Shown here piece after piece: positions 34,076 to 42,034 of a stretch of 64,000 bases of DNA. Below the pieces are notes generated by a model, which saw only the letters and a list, made by a program, of their open reading frames with translations, did not search any database and was not told where the DNA came from. This DNA comes from Planctomycetia bacterium. GTDB lineage: Bacteria > Planctomycetota > Planctomycetia > Gemmatales > HRBIN36. The DNA is taken from positions 1 to 64,000 of the forward strand of contig JAEUIE010000023.1 in the NCBI GenBank assembly GCA_016795155.1. The letters run 5' to 3'. The stretch's first letter is position 1; every line of letters starts with the position of its first letter. A program made the position numbers and the translations under genes.

Positions 34076-34795
34076 ATGCATCGTGAGCGACACAAGTGGT
34101 TCAGTCCCCGACTTCACCGTGATATGGAACTCGAAATCTGGGGGCATGCAGGTGCCCGTGTTCTGGTTTTCCCCACTTCCCAAGGTCGTTATTTCGAATT
34201 CTCCGACCGTGGCATGATCAATGTCATGGCAGATTCCATTCACCGTGGCTGGGTGCAGGTGTACTGTGTCGATTCAGTCGATGCCGAAAGCTGGTATGCC
34301 TACCACAAGCATCCTCACGACCGTTTCCGCCGACATGCTGAATACGATGCCTATCTCGTCAATGAAGTGCTGCCGCTCAGTCAGCAGAAAAACAACAATC
34401 CATTTCTGATCACCCTGGGTGCCAGCTTTGGTGGCTACCATGCACTCAACTTCGGCCTGAAACACCCTAATCTGGTCAGCCGCATTCTCTGCATGAGCGG
34501 CTTGTGCGACATCAGCAGCTTTAGCGATGGCCATTCCAGCGATGATCTCTACTTCAACAACCCCATGCAGTTCATTGCCAATGAACATGATGGCTACCGG
34601 CTTGCTGCCCTGCGTAAGCAGGACATCATCCTGGCCGTAGGCAAGGATGATCGACTATGTGATAGTAACCGACGCATGTCCAATCTGCTCTGGAGCCGAG
34701 GTATCGGCAACGCTCTCAGGCTTTGGGACGGCTGGTCACACGATTGGCCTTACTGGGAGAAAATGATTAGATTGTACCTGTCAGGGCATGATTAA
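34076..34795 (+). CDS. Esterase-family alpha/beta hydrolase
   Basis: A 239-residue cytosolic protein. The nucleophile elbow is LGASFGGYHALNFGLKHP (GxSxGG). An N-terminal WGHAGARVLVFPTSQGRYFEF contains the oxyanion region, and the Asp and His come late: VGKDDRLCDSNRR and GWSHDWPYW. It is assigned to the esterase-D/antigen-85-like group by these elements and by length. No signal peptide is seen, so it acts inside the cell. The gap to the C26 gene is 85 bp and to the ATP-grasp gene 29 bp. Its likely role is release or transfer of an acyl or peptidyl group in the same pathway as its neighbours; the substrate is not predictable. Confidence 0.86.
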   Translation: MHRERHKWFSPRLHRDMELEIWGHAGARVLVFPTSQGRYFEFSDRGMINVMADSIHRGWVQVYCVDSVDAESWYAYHKHPHDRFRRHAEYDAYLVNEVLPLSQQKNNNPFLITLGASFGGYHALNFGLKHPNLVSRILCMSGLCDISSFSDGHSSDDLYFNNPMQFIANEHDGYRLAALRKQDIILAVGKDDRLCDSNRRMSNLLWSRGIGNALRLWDGWSHDWPYWEKMIRLYLSGHD

Positions 34796-34824
34796 GATCA
34801 GTTCTCAGCACTCAGGACTTAAAT

Positions 34825-35751
34825 ATGAGCAACGCTCTGAAAATTGGCCTCATCGTCGGTCGTGAATGGTCATTTCCCCCTAAGTTCATCGAAGAAGTCA
34901 ACAAACGCGATCAGGGCGTGGTGGCTGAATATGCCAAGCTGGGCGGCACCCGCATGAACGAACCTTGCCCTTATGCTGTGCTGATCGACCGCATCTCCCA
35001 CGAAGTGCCCTATTACCGCAGCTATCTCAAAAATGCGGTGCTGCAGGGTTCTACCGTGGTCAACAATCCCTTCATGTGGACTTCCGATGACAAGTATTTT
35101 GGTTCTTCATTTGCTACCAAGTTGGGGGTAGCTCATCCCAAGACCGTGGTTCTCCCCAACAAGGATTACATCCCCGGTATCGTTCACAATGAAAGCCTGC
35201 GAAATCTGACTTACCCGCTCGATTGGAAAGGCATCGTCGATTACATCGGCATGCCTTGCGTTCTCAAAGACGCACACGGCGGCGGCTGGAAGAATGTCAA
35301 TGTCTGCCACTCCATGGAAGAACTGCTGAAAGCCTATAACGAATCAGGCCTGCTCACCATGATCGTTCAGGAATTCATCGAGTGGGATTACTTTGTCCGG
35401 TGCATCTGCCTGGGACAGGAAGTCATTCAGCCTATCAAGTATGATCCCAAGGAACGGAAGTATCACAAAGACCTGGAATACCCGACGCCAGCACTTCGGC
35501 AGCGTATTATTGCCGATTCGCTGAAACTGGTGAAAGGGCTGGGGTACGACATGAATTCCATTGAATTCGCTGTCAAGAACGATGTGCCTTACGCCATCGA
35601 TTTCATGAACCCTGCACCTGATATGGATATCTACTCGCTGACACCCTACTACTTCGACTGGGTGGTGCAGGCCATGGCCGACATGGCCATCAAGCTGGCA
35701 AAGAACCCCCGCCCGCAGATCAGAGAAATGCGCTGGAACCAGCTCTTTTGA
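34825..35751 (+). CDS. ATP-grasp domain ligase
   Basis: A 308-residue protein behind AGGA spaced 7 nt from ATG. The pre-ATP-grasp domain covers about residues 1-110 (LKIGLIVGREWSFPPKF, LIDRISHEVPYYRSYL). The ATP-grasp fold follows, with the nucleotide lysine in GMPCVLKDAHGGGWKNV, the adenine-contact Glu in LTMIVQEFIEWDYFVRC, and the metal-binding end NSIEFAVKNDVPYAIDFMNP (Glu, Asp and Asn). Members join a carboxylate, via an acyl phosphate, to an amine or thiol. This one is in the RimK/peptide-ligase-like branch by feel, not proof. With a hydrolase and an esterase in one operon, it probably makes a small amide-linked metabolite. Confidence 0.86.
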   Translation: MSNALKIGLIVGREWSFPPKFIEEVNKRDQGVVAEYAKLGGTRMNEPCPYAVLIDRISHEVPYYRSYLKNAVLQGSTVVNNPFMWTSDDKYFGSSFATKLGVAHPKTVVLPNKDYIPGIVHNESLRNLTYPLDWKGIVDYIGMPCVLKDAHGGGWKNVNVCHSMEELLKAYNESGLLTMIVQEFIEWDYFVRCICLGQEVIQPIKYDPKERKYHKDLEYPTPALRQRIIADSLKLVKGLGYDMNSIEFAVKNDVPYAIDFMNPAPDMDIYSLTPYYFDWVVQAMADMAIKLAKNPRPQIREMRWNQLF

Positions 35752-35761
35752 AAAATTGTGG

Positions 35762-35780
35762 GACACGATTCCATCGTGTC
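35762..35780. repeat. Short perfect palindrome after the ATP-grasp gene
   Basis: GACACGAT (35762-35769), TCC, ATCGTGTC (35773-35780), preceded by GTGG. There is no T-run, so it is not a standard terminator, but it lies just after the operon and in front of the convergent small gene's stop. It may be a repeat of the dispersed hairpin class. Confidence 0.5.
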
Positions 35781-35806
35781 ATGAACTTACTAGCTGTTAC
35801 GATGAG

Positions 35807-36061
35807 TCATATCGCCTCAATCACCGTCCGATGATCCACCGCGATGCTGCTGAGTTCCTTATTGTCCTTCATGAAATGAACCGTGGCAACCGTCACAATA
35901 TCGTCTGAACTGCGCTCGGTAGCCAGGCCGGTAACCAGGAACTGGACATCGCGAACGGTGCCTTCCACCGTATGAGGCCAACTGGTATTCCCCACCTTGA
36001 CCGTCTGGGTGATCTTCACCCGCTGACCTGGCTTCAAATCCTGGTAATTGACCGTTTGCAT
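35807..36061 (-). CDS. Small conserved-looking beta protein, unknown
   Basis: An 84-residue protein. ATG 36061 (MQTVNYQDLKPGQRVKIT) has AGGA about 6 nt upstream; an in-frame start six codons earlier is less likely. The sequence is beta-strand rich: VKITQTVKVGNTSWPHTVEG, VRDVQFLVTGLATERSSDDI, VTVATVHFMKDN. It looks like a small SH3- or OB-like barrel (LKPGQRVKI and TVEGTVRDVQ). No signal peptide. A second possible short frame lies directly upstream on the same strand (36104-36259). Function unknown. Confidence 0.68.
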   Translation of the reverse strand: MQTVNYQDLKPGQRVKITQTVKVGNTSWPHTVEGTVRDVQFLVTGLATERSSDDIVTVATVHFMKDNKELSSIAVDHRTVIEAI

Positions 36062-36103
36062 AGCTGTTCCTGTCCTCACCCGTAGTGTCTACACTCTTTA
36101 GCT

Positions 36104-36259
36104 TTAGGATGGAAACCATGCCCTGGCAATGCTGGTTTCTCCGGCAGTGCCCCTACAAGTGACATAATAGTCCCACTCAGTCCACCAGAGTACCCGACCT
36201 TCCTGTTCTACCTGATTGACACGGGCTGTGAAACGGTCATACTGAATGTTGTAGCTCAC
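36104..36259 (-). CDS. Possible 51-residue protein or gene remnant
   Basis: An open frame from GTG 36259 to TAA 36106-36104 encodes VSYNIQYDRFTARVNQVEQE then GRVLWWTEWDYYVTCRGTAG and ETSIARAWFPS. The amino-acid mix (paired Trp, Tyr, regular charge) looks protein-like rather than random. The frame stays open only about nine codons further upstream (PIPAHHGHHA), with no ATG and no ribosome site. It may be a small gene with a GTG start or the 3' piece of a decayed gene. Low confidence. Confidence 0.3.
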   Translation of the reverse strand: MSYNIQYDRFTARVNQVEQEGRVLWWTEWDYYVTCRGTAGETSIARAWFPS

Positions 36260-36364
36260 GGCATGGTGTCCGTGATGAGCAGGTATGGGTTACCCTTGAG
36301 CAGGCACCTTTTCTCTACATGGTGCCGGGTATAATCCTCTAATGCTCTCTGGAGGTTCACCGGT

Positions 36365-38047
36365 ATGGCACGGAAATCATCGCGTTCTAGTGCAGATCAG
36401 CCACAATCGAACACCGTGCTGATTGTGTTCCTCGTCTTTTCCATCCTGCTCAACCTGGCCCTGGGTGTCTTCCTCTACCTGGCCCAGGACAAGATTGAAC
36501 AGGCGAACAAGACTGTAAACGATGCAAAAAATACCCAGACGGGCATGGAGAATCAGCGCAAAGTGGCAACAGATTATGCCATGCCTTTGCTGCGTGCCCT
36601 GATTGGTGATACCACCGTAACTGCGGATGAATTGGCCCGGTTGAAGCAGGAAGCCCTGACAACCGAATTCGCCAAGCTGCCTCAGGAAGCTACTTCATGG
36701 TATGGCGGCAAGGTCTGGCGTGAACTGGTGGGTGGTGGACAGAATAACAATGGCCTCATCGGGCCATTCTCCGACACTACCGGCAAGCCTGCCATCTCCC
36801 TGATCGACAAGGTTCGTCAATTGCAGACACAGTTAAACAGCGCCACCGAAAAGCTGAAAACCACCGAAGCCAACCTGGCGAAAGTGAATGGCGAATTCAA
36901 CACCTACAAAGGACAGTGGAACGATATCATCTTTGCCCAGCGCCTGAAAGAAAATCAGGACGCCATGCAGAAGGACACGGAAAACAAACTGAAACTCAAG
37001 GATGAAGTAATCGCGGAAAGCAACAGAAAAGCACAAGATACGGTCAATGATATGACCAAGCTGACTGACGATCTGAAAAAGAATTTTGACGCTCAACTGG
37101 TTCAGAACAAACAGACCTTTGACACGGAATTGAAAAAGGAATCCGATAACTATCGGGAACAAATTGCCAAGTTCGAACAGGATAAGATCACGAGCCTGAA
37201 TGTGCCCAAGGCCCGCATTGTTGAATACGAACCAGGTACCGATCTGGCTCTCATCGATCTGGGGTCTGCTGTCAAGCTCCCTCTGGGCCTGACTTTCTCA
37301 GTACATGGTCGCGATCCCAATGATACCTCAGGCGCTGCCAGCCCACGCAAGAAGGCTGAAGTGGTAGTCATTCGAGTGTTGGGCGAACAACTCGCTCAGG
37401 TACGCATCACCCGCATGGCAAGACCTGATACCGATCGAATTCCACTGCCCAGCCCCGATTTGAGCCAGGACGAAGAACGCCGATACTGGGATAAGTACTT
37501 CACCAGCAATCCACGTGATTTCATCCGTTCCAACAAGCCGCTTTACAAGGGTGATTACCTGTTCAACGTCGTCTGGGATCCCACCAAGCGAACCCGCGTG
37601 GCCCTGATTGGAGAATTTGATCTGGATGGCGATGGTACCGATGACATTCAATCCCTGATCAGTCTGCTCAATGCTCAGGGCGCCGATGTCGTTACCTACC
37701 TCGATAAAACCAATGGCTACAAGCCAAAACGAAAACTGGATTTCAATACTGATCTGGTCGTGATTGGCGACATCCCCTTGATCAAGGCACAAGGTGGAGA
37801 CAAGGGCCTGGTGGTTAATCGCAGCAATAATCTCGTTCGCGAAGGCATTGCAGTCCAGAAAGATGCCATCGAAAAGGGCATCCGAATCGTTCAGTTACCG
37901 AAGTTCCTGAGCGAAATGGGAATCAATCCACCCCAGGCACTGTTGCACAAGACCGCCAGTCTGCCTACCGAAGTCAAGCAGCCTGCACAGAACAACGCTC
38001 CACCAGCAGATAATGCACCACCGGTCGATAACAAACCCGGCCAGTAA
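36365..38047 (+). CDS. Membrane-anchored coiled-coil protein, unknown
   Basis: A 560-residue protein with an ideal ribosome site GGAGG 9 nt before ATG. The N-terminus is basic, then one membrane helix covers residues about 18-42 (VLIVFLVFSILLNLALGVFLYLA). A long coiled coil spans about 45-280 (VRQLQTQLNSATEKLKTTEA, ENKLKLKDEVIAESNRKAQD). The C-terminal domain starts with IVEYEPGTDLALIDLGSAVK. It contains FDLDGDGTDDIQSLISLLNA, where the DxDGDG stretch could bind calcium or be a structural turn, and ends Pro/Asn-rich. Topology suggests inner-membrane anchoring with the coiled coil outside. I know of no functional name. A strong terminator follows. Confidence 0.78.
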   Translation: MARKSSRSSADQPQSNTVLIVFLVFSILLNLALGVFLYLAQDKIEQANKTVNDAKNTQTGMENQRKVATDYAMPLLRALIGDTTVTADELARLKQEALTTEFAKLPQEATSWYGGKVWRELVGGGQNNNGLIGPFSDTTGKPAISLIDKVRQLQTQLNSATEKLKTTEANLAKVNGEFNTYKGQWNDIIFAQRLKENQDAMQKDTENKLKLKDEVIAESNRKAQDTVNDMTKLTDDLKKNFDAQLVQNKQTFDTELKKESDNYREQIAKFEQDKITSLNVPKARIVEYEPGTDLALIDLGSAVKLPLGLTFSVHGRDPNDTSGAASPRKKAEVVVIRVLGEQLAQVRITRMARPDTDRIPLPSPDLSQDEERRYWDKYFTSNPRDFIRSNKPLYKGDYLFNVVWDPTKRTRVALIGEFDLDGDGTDDIQSLISLLNAQGADVVTYLDKTNGYKPKRKLDFNTDLVVIGDIPLIKAQGGDKGLVVNRSNNLVREGIAVQKDAIEKGIRIVQLPKFLSEMGINPPQALLHKTASLPTEVKQPAQNNAPPADNAPPVDNKPGQ

Positions 38048-38070
38048 GCTGGTTGCTGAATGAATCAACC

Positions 38071-38108
38071 AAACAGCCTTGCGAGTCGCAAGGCTGTTTT
38101 TATTTTTT
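38071..38108. terminator. Strong terminator shared by convergent genes
   Basis: Arms AAACAGCCTTGCGA (38071-38084) and TCGCAAGGCTGTTT (38086-38099), then TTATTTTTTT on the plus strand. The minus-strand HhH gene ends at 38100 inside it, so it probably serves both directions. Confidence 0.88.
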
Positions 38109-38798
38109 TGCCTTGCTGGCAGCTAACTTGGAAGCAGTCTGCTTCTTCAATACTGCAGATGGGCACACATCGTGAACGGTGCAGGCAGGGCACTTGGGGT
38201 GAATCTCAAAACAGTATTCCAGCGCAATCTGTGACAGTGCTTCAGTTACGGCAATACCCTTCGTCTTGGGAATAGCATTTTCCAGCATCGACTGGGCTGA
38301 TTCCACATCGGCCAGGTCTTCTGCCAGGCCAAGCCGCTTCAGGCAGCGGAGCATGTCGGCATCCACCGGCATCGCATGACCATCCATGCTGTGACGCAGT
38401 ACATATGCCACCATGAAGGGCGATGAGCCTCGATATCGTTCCAGCATCTTTTGAGCCTGCTTCAGACCCTTCTTTTGCAGCGATTCCAAATCGAACGAGT
38501 ACGTAGTTTCGAACACTTCCTGCAGAATGGAAATGATGCGGTCAGCACGATCCATACTGTCGGGCAAGGCGCGGATGGCCCGAGCCACTTCACGGGCCGA
38601 GCTGACACGAATTTCATTCAGATCGAAGAACGATTCGCCCAGCTTCTTGAATGCCTGGTCTGCTTCTTCCCGCGTGGCCCCTTCGCGCAGAATGGCATAG
38701 ATCATGCGATGGAGCACATCCATGGCAACAGGTTCTTCTACTTTCTTGATCAATGTGCTCAGCTTGGCAAGCTGTTTCTGTTTATTGGCGGAAGACAT
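38100..38798 (-). CDS. Endonuclease III-like HhH protein lacking the catalytic lysine
   Basis: A 232-residue protein with start ATG 38798 behind AAGGAG. Helical core and helix-hairpin-helix region are recognisable, and the C-terminus has the canonical 4Fe-4S spacing C-x6-C-x2-C-x5-C (CFEIHPKCPACTVHDVC). In endonuclease III the HhH reads GVGRKTA with the nucleophilic Lys. Here the aligned segment is RGSSPFMVAYVL with Phe at that place. The Asp is kept in PVDADMLRC. The protein may therefore be a monofunctional glycosylase or a non-catalytic DNA-binding relative. It is the third gene of YlxP-rbfA-HhH, 6 bp after rbfA. Confidence 0.85.
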   Translation of the reverse strand: MSSANKQKQLAKLSTLIKKVEEPVAMDVLHRMIYAILREGATREEADQAFKKLGESFFDLNEIRVSSAREVARAIRALPDSMDRADRIISILQEVFETTYSFDLESLQKKGLKQAQKMLERYRGSSPFMVAYVLRHSMDGHAMPVDADMLRCLKRLGLAEDLADVESAQSMLENAIPKTKGIAVTEALSQIALEYCFEIHPKCPACTVHDVCPSAVLKKQTASKLAASKAKK

Positions 38799-38804
38799 GC
38801 TGCA

Positions 38805-39233
38805 TCACTCCTTGATCGAAACAGGCTCTTCACCTGTTGCAGTAGAATCGGTTCCATCCTCGTTTGCATCAGGTGAAATACTTTCGCCTGATTTCCTGTT
38901 CTCATTCTGTAACAGCCTGCTGACTGCCTGGCTGTTGATCAGTCCCTTGTCCAGATGAAAACTGAGTGCTGGAGTATAACGCAGTTTCAATCGGTCTGCC
39001 AGATGTCGCTGGATAAAACCAGCTGAATGGTTCAACCCCTGGAGACACTGATCAACGTCTGATTCGCTACCCAGTACGGAAACATAAATCTTTCCGGTCT
39101 GCAGGTCGCTGGGCACTTCCACGCGCGTCACGGTCACTCCACGAATTCGTGGGTCTTGCATCTTGAACAGGATCGTTTCAGCGGCCACTTCGCGGATTAC
39201 TTCCGCAATTCGGGCCGGTCGGTAGCTTTTCAT
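38805..39233 (-). CDS. rbfA: Ribosome-binding factor A
   Basis: A 142-residue protein. The RbfA core occupies the first 110 residues: RPARIAEVIREVAAETILFK, MQDPRIRGVTVTRVEVPSDL, AKIYV-like GKIYVSVLG, LNHSAGFIQRHLADRLKLRY and TPALSFHLDKGL. It is a KH-fold protein that binds the 30S subunit during cold-sensitive 16S maturation. The acidic C-terminal tail (SISPDANEDGTDSTATGEEP) is longer than in Escherichia coli. Neighbours fit the common ylxP-rbfA arrangement of the nusA-infB region, although infB itself is not in the window. Confidence 0.94.
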   Translation of the reverse strand: MKSYRPARIAEVIREVAAETILFKMQDPRIRGVTVTRVEVPSDLQTGKIYVSVLGSESDVDQCLQGLNHSAGFIQRHLADRLKLRYTPALSFHLDKGLINSQAVSRLLQNENRKSGESISPDANEDGTDSTATGEEPVSIKE

Positions 39234-39245
39234 GTTCTGTTAGTA

Positions 39246-39524
39246 TTAAGCCTCTAACTCGAATTTGGCTAGCTCTGCTACCGGATGTGATCGCAATGCA
39301 TCGACAATCTTCTGCAAGGCCCCCTGTAAATGGCTCGCTTCGTTACTGACCATGGCAATGCCCAGTACAGCCTGCTGGCGATCATCCATCAAGTCGACTT
39401 CCGCAACGGAAATGTTGAAAGACTGCTGCAGGCGATCCTTGATGCTGCTAACCACCTGCCTTTTATCCTTCAGAGATCGGCTTTGCCGTAGAATCAGATA
39501 GACTTTCAGCGTGCCTACGTACAT
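39246..39524 (-). CDS. ylxP: DUF503 / YlxP family protein
   Basis: A 92-residue protein of family length. ATG 39524 (MYVGTLKVYLILRQSRSLKD) is preferred to a GTG three codons upstream. Conserved segments are LKVYLILRQSRSLKDKRQVV, SSIKDRLQQSFNISVAEVD and QAVLGIAMVSNEASHLQGAL. The family lies beside rbfA in many bacteria and is thought to help ribosome maturation or translation initiation; its biochemical action is unsettled. The gap to rbfA is 12 bp. Confidence 0.9.
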   Translation of the reverse strand: MYVGTLKVYLILRQSRSLKDKRQVVSSIKDRLQQSFNISVAEVDLMDDRQQAVLGIAMVSNEASHLQGALQKIVDALRSHPVAELAKFELEA

Positions 39525-39578
39525 GATGTTCACATCCCGTTTGCGGATATCCTGTTATCATCATAGGCAAGAATAAGT

Positions 39579-40163
39579 ATGAAATGGTTTAGCACAGCAT
39601 TGATTCAAGTCAGAATTACCGTACTGGGGCTGGCAGGCGGGCTGATCGTTCTGATGGGGATGTGCATGTTCATGCTGCACCAGGTCAAGCCGGGCGGCTT
39701 CATTGCTGGCAACGCGCCGCAATGGGGAAATGTGCTGCTGCTCACTGCTCTCTTCTGTGGCATCAGCATTTTGCTGTTTCTCACGTCGCTGGGACTTCCT
39801 CAGTGGATTACTGCATCTAACTTGTCTCGCTGGGCCAGGCAGGCGGAACCGCTTCCGATGGATGTCACCGGACTCGATCAGTCAAACACTGACTGGCTCG
39901 AACAGGCTCCGGAAACTTCCCTGAAGTCCCTGGTGCAGATTTTTCAGACAGGAAAGATTGTCCCAACTGCATTATGCGAAGCTGGTGGCATGCTATGCGC
40001 TTTAGCCTACTTGCTCGAAGCTCATCCGCTTTCCATTGTCATGGTCTTCATCAGCATCTGCCTGATGCTCTACCGCTTCCCATCACAAACCGAATTGAAC
40101 GGTTGGCTGCTGCAGCAATTTGAAAAGTTGCAGAAGGGACATTGGGCCACTTCGTCAGAATAA
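39579..40163 (+). CDS. Membrane protein with four predicted helices, unknown
   Basis: A 194-residue protein. Hydrophobic segments lie at about 12-34 (ITVLGLAGGLIVLMGMCMFML), 50-70 (VLLLTALFCGISILLFLTSL), 129-145 (LCEAGGMLCALAYLL) and 149-166 (LSIVMVFISICLMLYRF). A soluble loop of about 55 residues sits between helices 2 and 3, and a short tail follows helix 4. No family is recognised. It is divergent from ylxP and ends one base before the convergent SNF2 gene stop. Confidence 0.7.
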   Translation: MKWFSTALIQVRITVLGLAGGLIVLMGMCMFMLHQVKPGGFIAGNAPQWGNVLLLTALFCGISILLFLTSLGLPQWITASNLSRWARQAEPLPMDVTGLDQSNTDWLEQAPETSLKSLVQIFQTGKIVPTALCEAGGMLCALAYLLEAHPLSIVMVFISICLMLYRFPSQTELNGWLLQQFEKLQKGHWATSSE

Positions 40164-42011
40164 TCACGCAGCCACCTTGCGTGCCGGCGGCTTCAAACTA
40201 AACAGCCCGAAAATCTCCGATTCATTCAGCCCTAAACTGGTAGGCGGGCCATTCTGGGCAATGATCTCTTCGAACAACCGCCGCTTGTGCTCAAGCACTT
40301 CGCAGATTCTGCATTCAATTGTCTGCTCGGTGACGAATCGTTTGACAAACACGGTGCTTTTCTGACCAATTCGATGCGCCCGGTTGATGGCCTGGTCTTC
40401 CACTGCCGGGTTCCACCAGCGATCAAAAAGGAAAACATAATTGGAGAACTGCAGATTCAGCCCCACGCTGCCGGTGCCATAACTCATGAGAATAACATGT
40501 TTGCGAGGGTCATGCTTGAATGCATCGAGTACGCCTTGTCTTTCTTTGTGAGGCACTTTGCCATGGTAGAGCAGGGGTCCGAATTCCTTCAAGTGCTGGG
40601 CCAGCATTTCCAACGGCTCCACCCACTGTGAAAAAACAATGGCCTTGCGGCCAGAATCAGCTACTTCTTCCATGTCGGAAAGTAGTTGGTCCAGCTTGGT
40701 GCTTTGGCCGGTGCGTGGATCAAAGTTGCAAATCTGTTTCAATCTCATGACAAGTTCGAAGACATGCTGAACCGTGATGGTTTCGCCCAGATCATTCAGG
40801 TGAACAATGCCTTCTTTTTCCGCCAGTTCATAGGCTTCTTTCTGGGCTGGCGTCAGTTCAAGGTACACATCCTGAATCAGTTTGGGAGGCATGTCTTTCA
40901 TGACATCCTCTTTCACTCGTCGCAGGATGCCATCGCGTGTCATGTGTGCCAGTTCCCTCGCAGGCGTATCGTGCGGTATGTTATTCGGATGCACGAACGA
41001 CCAGATGTTGATCAGATCTGCAGGTCGATTTTCAATCGGTGTGCCAGTTAAAGCCCAACTGCGAGAACGCTTCAACGATTTGGTCACCTCCGCAGTCTTG
41101 TTCCCTTCGTTCTTGATGCGTTGTGCTTCATCGAGAATCACCAGGTCAAATTCGACCTCGGGATCTAATGCGAAATCGACGTCCCGCGTCAGCAGTTCGT
41201 AATTCACCAGCTTGACCGGCGTCTTGGATGCCGTCCAGGCCACCTTGCGGGTAATCGCATCGCCACCTATTACTTCCACCGGAACATCGGGTGCCCAGAG
41301 CTTCAGTTCATTAAGCCAGTTGGGTACCAGTGGCTTGGGGCACACAATCAGGACACGGTGCACTTCCTGAGCATGCAGCAATAGACGAAGCGTGACTATC
41401 GCCTGCATCGTTTTGCCCAGACCCATTTCATCCGCGAGTAAGGCGCCGTGTCGAGGCATCAGGAAGGCAATACCCTCCATCTGGTAAGGAAATGGTTTGA
41501 AAGGCAGCTCAATCCTCTTGCCCGCAAACAGGTTTTCCAGCGGAGGCTGTAGCAGCGTCAGCAATCGTTCTTTCAGCAGTACCAACTCAGCGGGAGGCTT
41601 CTGGCGTGTCGCAGGCTTGGCAGGTGGAGTCAGTATCTTTTCCAGATGCTCTTCTGGCGAGATACTGATGCGTTCCGATTGCTGGCTTTCTCTCGTAACA
41701 ACATTCGGCTTGCCTGTTTCAGGAAACTTCCAGGTTTCCACCTGTACGTGAAGTTGCAGCTTTTGCGTTCCGGGCAACGGGCGAATGATAGGCGTCTGCA
41801 GTTTCACTTCCGCTGGTCTGATGCGGGGTTCAAGTTTCGAGACGATGGGAACTTCGAATACGCTGCAATTCAGGAATAATTCAATGTCCTTGACCTGAGG
41901 TGGAACAAATCGTTCAGCAGTGTGCGTCGATTGAACCAGCAGGTTACGATCAGGCCTGGCATCAGCCTGACTGCTGAGGCGGACCGGTCGAAAAAGTGGA
42001 AACTCATCCAT
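40164..42011 (-). CDS. SNF2-family DEAD/DEAH-like helicase
   Basis: A 615-residue protein starting MDEFPLFRPVRLSSQAD (ATG 42011; a GTG at 42035 is possible but touches the upstream stop). The first 170 residues are a variable N-terminal region. The SNF2 ATPase follows: motif I LLADEMGLGKTMQAIVTLRL, motif Ia VLIVCPKPLVPNWLNEL, motif II LVILDEAQRIKN (DEAQ), motif III SWALTGTPIENR. The second lobe has AIVFSQWVEPLEML, ILMSYGTGSVGLNLQFSNYV and HRIGQKSTVFVKRFVTEQTI. Such proteins translocate on DNA or remodel protein-DNA or RNA polymerase complexes. It is coupled to the 173-residue gene just upstream. Confidence 0.93.
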   Translation of the reverse strand: MDEFPLFRPVRLSSQADARPDRNLLVQSTHTAERFVPPQVKDIELFLNCSVFEVPIVSKLEPRIRPAEVKLQTPIIRPLPGTQKLQLHVQVETWKFPETGKPNVVTRESQQSERISISPEEHLEKILTPPAKPATRQKPPAELVLLKERLLTLLQPPLENLFAGKRIELPFKPFPYQMEGIAFLMPRHGALLADEMGLGKTMQAIVTLRLLLHAQEVHRVLIVCPKPLVPNWLNELKLWAPDVPVEVIGGDAITRKVAWTASKTPVKLVNYELLTRDVDFALDPEVEFDLVILDEAQRIKNEGNKTAEVTKSLKRSRSWALTGTPIENRPADLINIWSFVHPNNIPHDTPARELAHMTRDGILRRVKEDVMKDMPPKLIQDVYLELTPAQKEAYELAEKEGIVHLNDLGETITVQHVFELVMRLKQICNFDPRTGQSTKLDQLLSDMEEVADSGRKAIVFSQWVEPLEMLAQHLKEFGPLLYHGKVPHKERQGVLDAFKHDPRKHVILMSYGTGSVGLNLQFSNYVFLFDRWWNPAVEDQAINRAHRIGQKSTVFVKRFVTEQTIECRICEVLEHKRRLFEEIIAQNGPPTSLGLNESEIFGLFSLKPPARKVAA

Positions 42012-42034
42012 GAGATATCCAGCGCACGAGAACA

